DNA of 64,000 bases from Lentimicrobium sp. (GTDB taxonomy: Bacteria > Bacteroidota > Bacteroidia > Bacteroidales > Lentimicrobiaceae). Positions 45,382 through 53,401 of this stretch are shown here, piece after piece. Positions within the stretch are counted from its first letter, which is position 1, and every line of letters begins with the position of its first letter. Location: assembly GCA_019429275.1 (NCBI GenBank), contig JAHYJC010000021.1:1-64000 (forward strand), written 5' to 3'. Below the pieces are notes generated by a model, which searched no databases, was not told the DNA's origin, and was given only the letters and a program-made list of their open reading frames with translations. The position numbers were made by a program, and so were the translations under genes.

Positions 45382-45948
45382 TTAAGATTTAATCCCGATC
45401 TCTACCAGTACATCATCAACCGCACTTTCAAGTTCACAGATTGAACCATCATTATCGAATACATAATCTGCCATTTCAATGCATTTCCTCAGGTTCTGAT
45501 GGTTTGGATCGGTAGAAGTCATTTCGCGGGCTTCGTTGGCAATAAATATTTCAAAACTAATCTGATCAGTTTCCGATTGTCGCTCTTTTATTCTCTGGTA
45601 CCTGACTTTGGGGTCGGCATCCACGGCAAAAAGAGTAAAATTTCCTCTTTTTCTGAGCGATTCTACCTCGCCAGGGGTTCTTATACTCTCAATTACACAG
45701 TTGTTTCCGGTAATCATTGCTTCAGCGTACAAACAATCGGTGATATACGATGGTGAATGGGTGGCCCGCAGATTGTTAGCCACCACCACCATGCTGTCGC
45801 GGTTGACAGGTAGGTGCCGCTTTATGATTTCGCGGGTAATGAATTTCCTGACAGAGAAATGGGTAAACCCTTTCTCATTTAGGAGATATTCCACAATGGT
45901 ACCTTTTCCGGCACCAAGAGTTCCGGTAATGCCAATGATTATCATCAT
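45382..45948 (-). CDS. P-loop nucleotide kinase-like protein
   Basis: A 188-residue P-loop protein: Walker A GTLGAGKGT near residue 9, then FSVRKFITREI, VVANNLRATHSP, and the CVIESIRTPGEVESLR segment resembling Walker B regions of nucleoside monophosphate kinases and dephospho-CoA kinases, followed by an Arg-rich lid region YQRIKERQSE. I cannot say which nucleotide is used. The frame extends to 46026, but the ATG at 45948, just after a predicted promoter, gives the normal kinase N-terminus. Confidence 0.75.
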   Translation of the reverse strand: MMIIIGITGTLGAGKGTIVEYLLNEKGFTHFSVRKFITREIIKRHLPVNRDSMVVVANNLRATHSPSYITDCLYAEAMITGNNCVIESIRTPGEVESLRKRGNFTLFAVDADPKVRYQRIKERQSETDQISFEIFIANEAREMTSTDPNHQNLRKCIEMADYVFDNDGSICELESAVDDVLVEIGIKS

Positions 45949-45960
45949 GATTATTTTCAG

Positions 45961-45968
45961 CAAATGTA
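45961..45968 (-). promoter_or_regulatory. Promoter -7 element of the nucleotide kinase-like gene
   Basis: The minus strand reads TACATTTG, an exact TAnnTTTG, 13 bases before the ATG at 45948; it lies inside the longer frame and so argues for the shorter protein. Confidence 0.55.
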
Positions 45969-46075
45969 AGATATTGGTTTGATTGATCAGGATAAGTTTC
46001 CCTGGTAAAGTAAAAGATAAATGCATTAAAACCCTGTTTTTTTATCTTTATCAGCCCCTATGTGTTTTTCTAATA

Positions 46076-46083
46076 TAAATTTG
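46076..46083 (+). promoter_or_regulatory. Promoter -7 element of the GNAT gene
   Basis: TAAATTTG matches TAnnTTTG exactly and ends five bases before the ATG, so the transcript is predicted to be leaderless. Confidence 0.55.
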
Positions 46084-46087
46084 CTGA

Positions 46088-46522
46088 ATGGAGATTTTAA
46101 GGATTAGTTCGGTTGATACAACCTATCATCAGATTTCACGGGAAATACGTTATAGAGTATTTGTAGGAGAGCAACTTGTACCCGAAGAGCTGGAGTATGA
46201 TGAGTTTGAAGAAGAATGTCATCATTACCTTGTTTTAATTAACAATGTGGGGGCAGCTACCTGCCGTTGGCGAAAAACCGGCATAGGAATTAAACTTGAA
46301 CGTTTTGCCGTTTTGGCAGAACACCGTAGCAAAGGTCTGGGAGCGTTCATGGTCAGGCATCTTCTCGAAGAGGTATTGCCTTTTAAGCAAACGGTGTACC
46401 TGCATGCTCAGGAAAAGGTGGTAGATTTCTATGCAAAATTTGGTTTCAGGGCCAAAGGCAATAGATTTGAAGAGGCCGGGATCATGCATTACCTGATGGA
46501 ATATCACCACGAAACGGATTAA
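46088..46522 (+). CDS. GNAT family N-acetyltransferase
   Basis: A 144-residue acetyl-CoA-dependent acyltransferase of the ElaA/YjcF-like GNAT group. The N-terminal IRYRVFVGEQLVPEELEYDEF is typical of this group, the acetyl-CoA pyrophosphate loop is HRSKGLGAFMVRHLLEE near residue 82, and VVDFYAKFGFRAKG marks the last strand. The acceptor is unknown. Confidence 0.9.
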   Translation: MEILRISSVDTTYHQISREIRYRVFVGEQLVPEELEYDEFEEECHHYLVLINNVGAATCRWRKTGIGIKLERFAVLAEHRSKGLGAFMVRHLLEEVLPFKQTVYLHAQEKVVDFYAKFGFRAKGNRFEEAGIMHYLMEYHHETD

Positions 46523-46570
46523 ATCCGTGAAATGGATGTTGCTAATATCGGGCTATTAATTCATTGTGAT

Positions 46571-47440
46571 TCATAACCCTTTTGAAATCCAATTTCCATT
46601 CTCATGCGTGTATATCTCCTTGATTTCGCATTGTTTCATTATTTCTTTGGCTTCATAAAACCACATACTCAACTCGTGGGGCTGGTGGGCATCGCTGCTT
46701 AATATTACAGGTATTCTTCTGTTGCCCAACTGTTCAAGAATATATTCACCCGGGAAAAGGCTAACACTTCGGCCTTTATAAATGCCCCGTGTATTTACCT
46801 CAACCATTACATTTTTTTCTTCAACCAGGTCTATGGTTTCATTCACAAGATCCTGATACCATTTGTCATTTTCGCTGAACCAGCGTTCCTGATTGTGCAT
46901 TTTTATTTTATCAAGATGTCCCACAACATCAAATTCTTCTTCTTCAAGCATCTGGTTAATCTGGTGCCAGTAATTGGTTACCGCCTTTTTGAAATCGCCC
47001 TTGTAAAAGGTTTCGAGTCCCTTATCATAAATTTCTCTTTTTGGCCCATCAATAAACCATAAATTATCAGGATAACTATTCCCAACAAGATGAACGCTTC
47101 CAATAGTGTAATCAAGCTTCAGGTTTTGTTTTAGTGCGGCAAATCCGGTGCTCATACCGGGAATAAAATCTACTTCAAGGGCAAGGTAAACCTGTAAGCG
47201 ATCTTTGTAATCTTCACGAAGCTGGTTAATCTCGTCGATATAGGCTGTTTCACGGCCGGGCTTCAGTGCAAAAGTGTTTTCAAATGGTAAAACGGAATGC
47301 TCCGAAAATCCGAGAGAAGTGAATCCCTGTCTGATGGCCTCCTCAATATATTCAACTGGCGCTGAAGAACCATCTGAAAAGTGTGAATGTGTATGAAAGT
47401 TACTCAGGATTTTATGATGACTTTTGGGCTGAAAATTCAT
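46571..47440 (-). CDS. PHP-domain phosphatase, histidinol-phosphatase-like
   Basis: A 289-residue PHP-superfamily metallohydrolase. Metal ligands are visible in NFHTHSHFSDG (His16, His18), GFSEHSV, the Glu in LALEVDFIPG, IGSVHLVG, DVVGHLDKIK and the C-terminal SSDAHQP. The closest known function is HisK-type histidinol phosphate phosphatase in histidine synthesis, but no other his gene is in view, so another phosphoester is possible. It lies 46 bases after the U32 gene on the same strand. Confidence 0.87.
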   Translation of the reverse strand: MNFQPKSHHKILSNFHTHSHFSDGSSAPVEYIEEAIRQGFTSLGFSEHSVLPFENTFALKPGRETAYIDEINQLREDYKDRLQVYLALEVDFIPGMSTGFAALKQNLKLDYTIGSVHLVGNSYPDNLWFIDGPKREIYDKGLETFYKGDFKKAVTNYWHQINQMLEEEEFDVVGHLDKIKMHNQERWFSENDKWYQDLVNETIDLVEEKNVMVEVNTRGIYKGRSVSLFPGEYILEQLGNRRIPVILSSDAHQPHELSMWFYEAKEIMKQCEIKEIYTHENGNWISKGL

Positions 47441-47486
47441 AATTTAAAAGATGAATAAGGGTAGTATTATGTTATGGGTGTGAAGA

Positions 47487-48755
47487 TCAGCTCTTCTCGC
47501 TCTGGGCCTGAAACAACGGATGCCCCCGGTCAACCAATAGATAAACCTTGTCGCCCCGGCGAATGGTATTGGAAACGGGTAAAGAGCAAAATTCACCCTT
47601 TACAGTTTTTTCAACCGGTTTCAGATCAACCCTGATTTCGGAAACTTCGGCTTCATAAGCTCCTGTTGTGGGTCCTATTATCAGAATATTATCTCCGATA
47701 CTCAAAGAATGAGTCTCAATTTTAATCTCTGCAACATTCAGTTTGCTGAAGAAATTGACAACTTTGCCTACATAAACTTTTTTCTGAATCGCCTGTGATC
47801 CATATCGTTCCGTCCATTCGCCCGTTTTTTCTCCCAGATAATAGCCTCCCCAGAAACCCCGGTTATAGACTTTATTTACTTCATTTGTCCAGTTTTCGAC
47901 ATTTTCAAGGCTGTATTGCTTGTTTTTCCATGCTTCTACAGCTTTGTGGTAAGTTTGGGTTACAGTTTTTACGTATTCGGCTGAGCGGCCACGACCTTCA
48001 ATTTTCAGCACGGTTACACCCGCATCGAGCAAGCGGTCGAGGATGGGAAGCGTCATCAGATCTTTTGGCGACATGATGTATTTGTTATCGATTTCAAGCT
48101 CTATCTGATTATTAGCATCTTTAACCTGATATGCCCTTCGGCAGGGTTGCATGCAGGCCCCGCGGTTGGCCGATGAATTAAAATTGTCGAGGCTTATGTA
48201 ACACTTTCCCGAAACTGCCATACATAAAGCGCCATGCACAAACACCTCTATCTGAACCAACTGCCCTGATGGACCGGTAATGTTTTGCTCCCTGATTGCC
48301 CTGGTAATGGCGCCAACCTGATCAATATTCAGCTCCCGGGCGAGTACCATCACATCTGCATACCGGGCATAAAATCTTACGGCTTCAATGTTTGTAATGT
48401 TGCATTGTGTTGAAATGTGGATTTCAACACCCAGCTTCCTTGCATGTTCCAGCACTGAAAGGTCGGAAGCTATGATGGCACTTATTCCACTCTCTTTCGC
48501 CAGTTCTACCATTTCGCGCATCAATGGCAGTTCCTCGTCATAAATAATGGTATTGAGTGTGAGATATGATTTTACATTATGCTCACAGCATATTTGAGTA
48601 ATCTGACGGATGTCGTCTTTCGAAAAATTACTGGAAGAGCGTGCACGCATATTCAACTGTCCGGCTCCAAAATAAACCGAACCAGCACCCCCTTGTATGG
48701 CCGCCATTAAAGAATCAAAAGATCCCGCAGGCGACATAATTTCAATGGTTTGCAT
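47487..48755 (-). CDS. U32 family protein (TrhP/RlhA-like RNA hydroxylation)
   Basis: A 422-residue member of the U32 family, formerly called peptidases. E. coli members RlhA and TrhP take part in hydroxylation of 23S rRNA and of tRNA uridine 34. The conserved cysteines are Cys178, Cys185, Cys201 and Cys205 in VHGALCMAVSGKC and RGACMQPCR. The length is closer to TrhP (about 450) than to RlhA (about 650). The N-terminal LMSPAG-type motif (IEIMSPAGSFDSLMAAIQGG) is complete. I cannot decide between tRNA and rRNA as target. Confidence 0.9.
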   Translation of the reverse strand: MQTIEIMSPAGSFDSLMAAIQGGAGSVYFGAGQLNMRARSSSNFSKDDIRQITQICCEHNVKSYLTLNTIIYDEELPLMREMVELAKESGISAIIASDLSVLEHARKLGVEIHISTQCNITNIEAVRFYARYADVMVLARELNIDQVGAITRAIREQNITGPSGQLVQIEVFVHGALCMAVSGKCYISLDNFNSSANRGACMQPCRRAYQVKDANNQIELEIDNKYIMSPKDLMTLPILDRLLDAGVTVLKIEGRGRSAEYVKTVTQTYHKAVEAWKNKQYSLENVENWTNEVNKVYNRGFWGGYYLGEKTGEWTERYGSQAIQKKVYVGKVVNFFSKLNVAEIKIETHSLSIGDNILIIGPTTGAYEAEVSEIRVDLKPVEKTVKGEFCSLPVSNTIRRGDKVYLLVDRGHPLFQAQSEKS

Positions 48756-48771
48756 TTAATTAAATTTTTTG

Positions 48772-48779
48772 CAAAGTTA
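48772..48779 (-). promoter_or_regulatory. Promoter -7 element of the U32 gene
   Basis: The minus strand reads TAACTTTG, an exact TAnnTTTG, 17 bases before the ATG. Confidence 0.6.
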
Positions 48780-48809
48780 ACTCATCCCCAATTACTTTAA
48801 ACCTGATAT

Positions 48810-48817
48810 TAATTTTG
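48810..48817 (+). promoter_or_regulatory. Possible distant promoter element of the hybrid kinase
   Basis: TAATTTTG matches the consensus, but it lies 207 bases before the kinase ATG. No better match was seen closer in the AT-rich 269-base gap 48756-49024. Confidence 0.3.
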
Positions 48818-49024
48818 ATAATTTCGAATCCTCGCTTAAGATAAAATAATCATTAATGGATAAATTCCTAATTCTGAAAATATTGTCTAATTTTCTGTTG
48901 ATTATAAAAACTTTTTTGATGTTGAAGGCTTACTATTTCTGCATTTCCACATTAATCATTGAGTATAATTTAAGTGATAATAAAGCGTTATCATGTCAGT
49001 AAAATTTCCGGATATTGAAAGTTT

Positions 49025-51043
49025 ATGAGAAACCTCCAGACTTCATCAGAGAAGATTTTTATTGAAATTTCCGCATTGGAAAGTGCCGTTACCGCGCTGT
49101 CTTTAAAGGGTATGCTCCTGATAAAGCTAAATTCTGATGGTAAAATAAAAGTCTTCAATGAGTTGATTCATTTTTATCCTGATTCTGCCCGGTTTTTTAC
49201 CTCTCAATATAATATTGCAGACTTTCTCAGTCATGATCATCTTTTTCAGGAAACCGGCAATGAAAATAATGTAAGGCTAAATTGGTTTACTTACTTTATT
49301 AAACCTTCAAATCAGGATCTTGCTGACATGAGTGTTTTGGTTGGAGTTTTAACTTCCTCTGATGAAGAGCAACTGGCTTGCTTCTATTTTAAGGAGGGTG
49401 GAGATTTTTCAGATGGCGAGAAAGCATATCTGGTTGGTATAATGGAACTGGCCGCCGGAACAATAAGGCTAAAGGCTGCCGTTGAGTTGTTGAATAATGA
49501 AAAAATTAAATTCAGTTATTTGTTTTATGCTGCACCCGAGGCCATTGCCATGCTTGATGATCAGAACAGGGTACTGGATGTGAATCCCGCTTTTGAGAGG
49601 CTGTTTCAATATAAAAAACATGAACTTTCAGGTCTGATTCCTGAAGAATTGATTTCTTTAAACAGCAAGTCAAGTGAGAAAAATAAGGCAGAGAAAAAAA
49701 ATCCTGATGGTTCCAGGTTGGCCTCATCGACAGTGCTAAAGCGCCGCGATGGCAAAATGATTAAAGTTGACATCAAAAATGTTCCTGTTGATTATGGCGA
49801 TTGCCAAAGCTGTAAATTCCGGTTTTATCATGAAATAAACAATGAACTTACAGTTGCTGATCAGGCAAAAAAGAATGCAGAGGTACCCTTTCAAAAGACA
49901 ATAAATCAGGATAGATTTTCCGACACCTTTAAATCTGCCTTTCTTGCTGGAATTTCGCATGAAATGCGCACCCCCATGAATCACATTCTTGGTTTTCTCG
50001 ATCTGCTTTCCGAGCCTGACATCACTTCTTCGGAGAAGGCTGATTTCATGAAAATTATGAAAACCAGTGGCATGAAACTTTTAAATCTTATCGACGATGT
50101 AATTGAACTCGGCTTTATTGATTCCGGACAGATTACCCTAAGAGACGAAAAATTTAATCTGAACAGGTTTATGTTGTCATTGTATGAAGAGGCGGAAAAA
50201 CTAAAGTCTGCCAGGTTTTCAAGTAATATTAACCTGAATCTTATCATCGACAAAAAATTTGATTTTCATTCAGTCATTTCCGATGAAATCAGGATAAGGC
50301 AAATTATGATCAACCTTATAAGCAATGCCTTGAAATTTACTCAGGATGGTGAGATTGAGATCGGTTACCTGATAAGGAATAAGAAAATTATTGAATTCTA
50401 TGTAAAGGATTCCGGAATCGGTATAGATTCAAAAGATCAGGAAGTTATATTTGAAAGATTTAAAAAACTTGAAAACGGAATTACAAAATACAATACCGGA
50501 GTAGGTCTTGGCTTGTCTATATGTCTGGGGTTGGCTTCATTGTTTAAAAGTAAAATATTGATTGATTCAACGCCAGGATCCGGTTCTACATTCAGTTTCA
50601 GCATTCCGCTGGTAATTTATAAGGCTCCTGTCAAAATCAAGCATCCTTTGGTTTCTGTCAACAAAATGTATGACTGGAGCGGTAAAACAGTGCTGATTGT
50701 TGAAGATGATCCTGTAAATATGCATTTTCTGAAGATTTTGCTGGCAAAAACCCAAATCAGTATCCTGTATGCTGCAGATGGAAAGCAGGCTGTGGAAATA
50801 GTTCAAAATCAGCCAGTTGATATTGTACTGATGGATATGAACCTTCCGGTATTGAACGGTTATGAATCTACCCGGCAAATCAAAAAACTCAGACCGGACT
50901 TGCCGGTAATAGCGCAAACGGCTCATGCCATGCGAGGTGACCGGATGGAGTGCATTCAAGCCGGCTGCGATGAGTATCTTGCCAAGCCTCTTGATATGAA
51001 TAAACTTTATGCTTTTGTCGATGAATTCCTAAAAAGGGGGTAG
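49025..51043 (+). CDS. Hybrid sensor histidine kinase/response regulator
   Basis: A 672-residue soluble hybrid kinase with no membrane helix. Order: an N-terminal sensor region (residues 1-160, GAF-like in appearance), a PAS domain (about 162-270), HisKA with His312 in GISHEMRTPMNHILGF, HATPase with NLISNALKFT and GVGLGLSICLGL, and a C-terminal receiver with LIVEDD at 557-562 and phosphoacceptor Asp604 in VLMDMNLP; Lys of the receiver is in LAKPLD. It is therefore cytoplasmic, and its output partner is not adjacent. It converges on queD with a six-base gap. Confidence 0.93.
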   Translation: MRNLQTSSEKIFIEISALESAVTALSLKGMLLIKLNSDGKIKVFNELIHFYPDSARFFTSQYNIADFLSHDHLFQETGNENNVRLNWFTYFIKPSNQDLADMSVLVGVLTSSDEEQLACFYFKEGGDFSDGEKAYLVGIMELAAGTIRLKAAVELLNNEKIKFSYLFYAAPEAIAMLDDQNRVLDVNPAFERLFQYKKHELSGLIPEELISLNSKSSEKNKAEKKNPDGSRLASSTVLKRRDGKMIKVDIKNVPVDYGDCQSCKFRFYHEINNELTVADQAKKNAEVPFQKTINQDRFSDTFKSAFLAGISHEMRTPMNHILGFLDLLSEPDITSSEKADFMKIMKTSGMKLLNLIDDVIELGFIDSGQITLRDEKFNLNRFMLSLYEEAEKLKSARFSSNINLNLIIDKKFDFHSVISDEIRIRQIMINLISNALKFTQDGEIEIGYLIRNKKIIEFYVKDSGIGIDSKDQEVIFERFKKLENGITKYNTGVGLGLSICLGLASLFKSKILIDSTPGSGSTFSFSIPLVIYKAPVKIKHPLVSVNKMYDWSGKTVLIVEDDPVNMHFLKILLAKTQISILYAADGKQAVEIVQNQPVDIVLMDMNLPVLNGYESTRQIKKLRPDLPVIAQTAHAMRGDRMECIQAGCDEYLAKPLDMNKLYAFVDEFLKRG

Positions 51044-51049
51044 TAAAGT

Positions 51050-51499
51050 CTAAGCGTTGTCACAGGCATACCACTCTGCCCACGACGATTTGGTTTCCCT
51101 TAATTTGAGGCTCAATAATTTAATATTCTCCGGGAGTGCACCCGATAATCTGCCCGAAAAATCAATCAGCATATTTTCACTTGTCGGAGTATAATCTACA
51201 AGAATCAGCCGGCCGACAAATTCACCCAACTGGCTCAGGTGTTCAGGTGCCGTTTCTTTGTGCAGAACAAGTGCATGGTCAAACTGACCAGTAATCTCAT
51301 TCTCCACAATTTTTTTTAATTCCTTAAAATCTATCACCATTCCAAACACCGGAGAGTCGGGGTTGTTTTCGGGTAGGCCCGATATGGTTACCAATAGCTC
51401 ATACGAATGTCCGTGAATATGTCTGCATGGGCCATTGTGACCGGCAAGAGCGTGAGCCATTTCGAACCTGAATTCTCTGGTAAGCCTGATTATTGACAT
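51050..51499 (-). CDS. queD: 6-carboxytetrahydropterin synthase (QueD family)
   Basis: Converts dihydroneopterin triphosphate to 6-carboxytetrahydropterin in queuosine synthesis. The 149-residue protein has the zinc ligands His16, His29 and His31 (FEMAHAL and HIHGHSY), catalytic Cys25 and the QFDHALVLH and RETKSSWAEW segments. It is the last gene of a tight trio (MntP-like, endonuclease, queD) with gaps of 12 and 11 bases. A pyruvoyl-tetrahydropterin synthase role is less likely with queA and queG present. Confidence 0.92.
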   Translation of the reverse strand: MSIIRLTREFRFEMAHALAGHNGPCRHIHGHSYELLVTISGLPENNPDSPVFGMVIDFKELKKIVENEITGQFDHALVLHKETAPEHLSQLGEFVGRLILVDYTPTSENMLIDFSGRLSGALPENIKLLSLKLRETKSSWAEWYACDNA

Positions 51500-51510
51500 A
51501 AATCCGATTA

Positions 51511-52545
51511 TTATTTAATTATTTTGACAAATGCAGGATTTTTTCCGGCCTCAGATAAAGAAATAATGTAATATCCCTTGCTCAGAGTTTCGGTATCTAA
51601 CATTACAGTTGTTGAAGTTGTCGTGTATTTTCCGCTTACCAACCTTCCTGATAGATCGGAAATGCTGAGTGTGACATTTTCACTGTAAAATCCTGAATGT
51701 TCGATGGTGCAGGTTGAAACAGCCGGTAAAGGATAAACGGTAATATTACGATAGGTGTCGTGGTCATCAATTCCTGTTGTCCCTCCCCATATCTGGGCGA
51801 CAAATTCAGGAACATCAATAAATGGATTCCGGTTTAGCTGGAATGTATAAACTGCATTATTCCTGTTGATTTCCTTTTCGCTTACCGGATCGGAATAATG
51901 CCATTCTTTCATCATGGCCATTGCCCACGGCCTGAGTTGTGCTCCATTTGTCATTTCACTGCCCGGCCAGTTGTTGTCTTCTCCATAATATCTTACCGAC
52001 ATATAAAAATAGGTGCGTGCAAAGTCACCTTTGTATTCATCAATTGGTTCGAACACAATTCCTGAGTATCCCGGATAGGTATTGTTGCCTAATTTACTTC
52101 CGTTACTTGATGTATAGGAGGGTGATGATACCTCTCCAAAGGGATAATTGCTGCGTTTGTTGTTTACCCAGCCATCGGTGGGATAAAGGTGAAAAAGATC
52201 GGAATTCATGGGAGACTGGTCGCCAAACCAGCTTTTAGGCCATGAATGTTCGCGATTGTAGCAATCACATTCGCTGTTGTAATTTCCACACTGATCCGAA
52301 AAGAATGTCCAGGAACAGTTTGAATACATGTCCCATACTTTGCCATCAGGCAATCTGTCTGTTGATTGAAAAGCGGTCCATAATCCGTTGTAACTGATTA
52401 CATTATGGTCATCAATAATATTATGGAGAGCAATCTGTAATGCAGTTCCCGATAATCCGGTTGCCGTATTGTAGTATCCTGCCGGTGGTTGGGCATAGGA
52501 AACACTTCCCAGGGGCATCAAAATCAGCAATAAAAATTTCTTCAT
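51511..52545 (-). CDS. Secreted endonuclease I with type IX secretion tail
   Basis: A 344-residue nuclease: signal peptide (residues 1-18, SYA-Q), an EndA/NucM-type endonuclease I domain with the catalytic NREHSWPKSW (His100) and HLYPTDGWVNNKRSN, then from about residue 265 a C-terminal domain ITVYPLPA...SISDLSGRLVSG...LSKGYYIISL...VKIIK, the type A sorting signal of the type IX secretion system. It is therefore predicted to be exported through the outer membrane, where it may degrade extracellular DNA or RNA for nutrients. It sits between queD and a MntP-like gene. Confidence 0.93.
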   Translation of the reverse strand: MKKFLLLILMPLGSVSYAQPPAGYYNTATGLSGTALQIALHNIIDDHNVISYNGLWTAFQSTDRLPDGKVWDMYSNCSWTFFSDQCGNYNSECDCYNREHSWPKSWFGDQSPMNSDLFHLYPTDGWVNNKRSNYPFGEVSSPSYTSSNGSKLGNNTYPGYSGIVFEPIDEYKGDFARTYFYMSVRYYGEDNNWPGSEMTNGAQLRPWAMAMMKEWHYSDPVSEKEINRNNAVYTFQLNRNPFIDVPEFVAQIWGGTTGIDDHDTYRNITVYPLPAVSTCTIEHSGFYSENVTLSISDLSGRLVSGKYTTTSTTVMLDTETLSKGYYIISLSEAGKNPAFVKIIK

Positions 52546-52557
52546 GTCACATAAAAG

Positions 52558-53118
52558 TTAAAATTGAAGTATCAGTGTGCGGAGAGCAGTTGCAAGTATG
52601 GCAATTCCTGACAGAAGAAACAATGTTCTTATCACAGATTTCAGCCCAAACCGGTAACCGGATAAAAGTCCGGCTGCATGGGCAACAATTTCCAGGACAA
52701 AAAGGATAATCAGAAAGCGTGGATCAAAACCACCGCAAAATCCAAGGCCAAGACCAATCAGCAGATAGGTAAATCCGCGGGCCAATCCTACCAAAATCAT
52801 AACCTTACGGTCATCGATGAGTATAATTTTTTCTTCAGGATTGAAACGAATGGACTCAATAATAAGCTTGAAGCCAATAATTAAAATAATGAGCTGACCG
52901 GCAATGCAGGCATATGCCGGCAAATAATCCGACAACGCAAGTGAAGAGAATATTCCGGCTGCAAAAAACAAGGTGTGGGTCAGTGGGCCTGTAAGAAGCA
53001 CCATAAATGGCAGACGGACATCTACTTTTTTGTGCAGAGATCCGGTGTACCATGCCGGGGCAAAACTTCCCAGGGCAAGTGCTAAAAAAAGAAATAAGGT
53101 AACTGCTGATTCCAACAA
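52558..53118 (-). CDS. MntP-like six-helix membrane protein lacking acidic residues
   Basis: A 186-residue protein with six predicted helices in two similar halves, resembling the manganese exporter MntP in length and layout (for example the last 40 residues, AGLLSGYRFG...LFLLSGIAILATALRTLI). The conserved aspartates in the first and fourth helices of MntP (MSMDAF and SLDA) seem to be replaced by ALGSFAP and ARGFTYL. The start is one of two adjacent TTG codons (53118 or 53115), placed just after a promoter. A manganese role is therefore doubtful. Confidence 0.6.
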   Translation of the reverse strand: MLESAVTLFLFLALALGSFAPAWYTGSLHKKVDVRLPFMVLLTGPLTHTLFFAAGIFSSLALSDYLPAYACIAGQLIILIIGFKLIIESIRFNPEEKIILIDDRKVMILVGLARGFTYLLIGLGLGFCGGFDPRFLIILFVLEIVAHAAGLLSGYRFGLKSVIRTLFLLSGIAILATALRTLILQF

Positions 53119-53134
53119 ACTATTTTTCAGGGTG

Positions 53135-53142
53135 CAAAGGTA
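53135..53142 (-). promoter_or_regulatory. Promoter -7 element of the MntP-like/endonuclease/queD unit
   Basis: The minus strand reads TACCTTTG, an exact TAnnTTTG, 17 bases before the TTG start at 53118. Confidence 0.6.
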
Positions 53143-53358
53143 AGAGAAATTGATGCTGGTTAGCAGAATTGAGTTCCGGTAGGATTTATTTTCGTGCTAA
53201 AACCCTCATCTCTCGCACCCATTTAACTTTTTTTTATGTCTTTAAAGGTGGCCGGATTAAAAACGCACCATTTGCAGGCTATTTGAGCCTGGTTTCTCTG
53301 ACCCTGAAAATATCTCAAATTAGCAATTTCATGCCGACTTTCCTGTTGCTGTTTTTAC

Positions 53359-53366
53359 TAATTTTG
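53359..53366 (+). promoter_or_regulatory. Promoter -7 element of the S41 protease
   Basis: TAATTTTG matches TAnnTTTG exactly, 35 bases before the ATG. The 283-base gap 53119-53401 holds no gene I can support. Confidence 0.55.
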
Positions 53367-53401
53367 TAAACTCAAAAAACTTACCTAAGCCTTCCGTTTC
53401 C

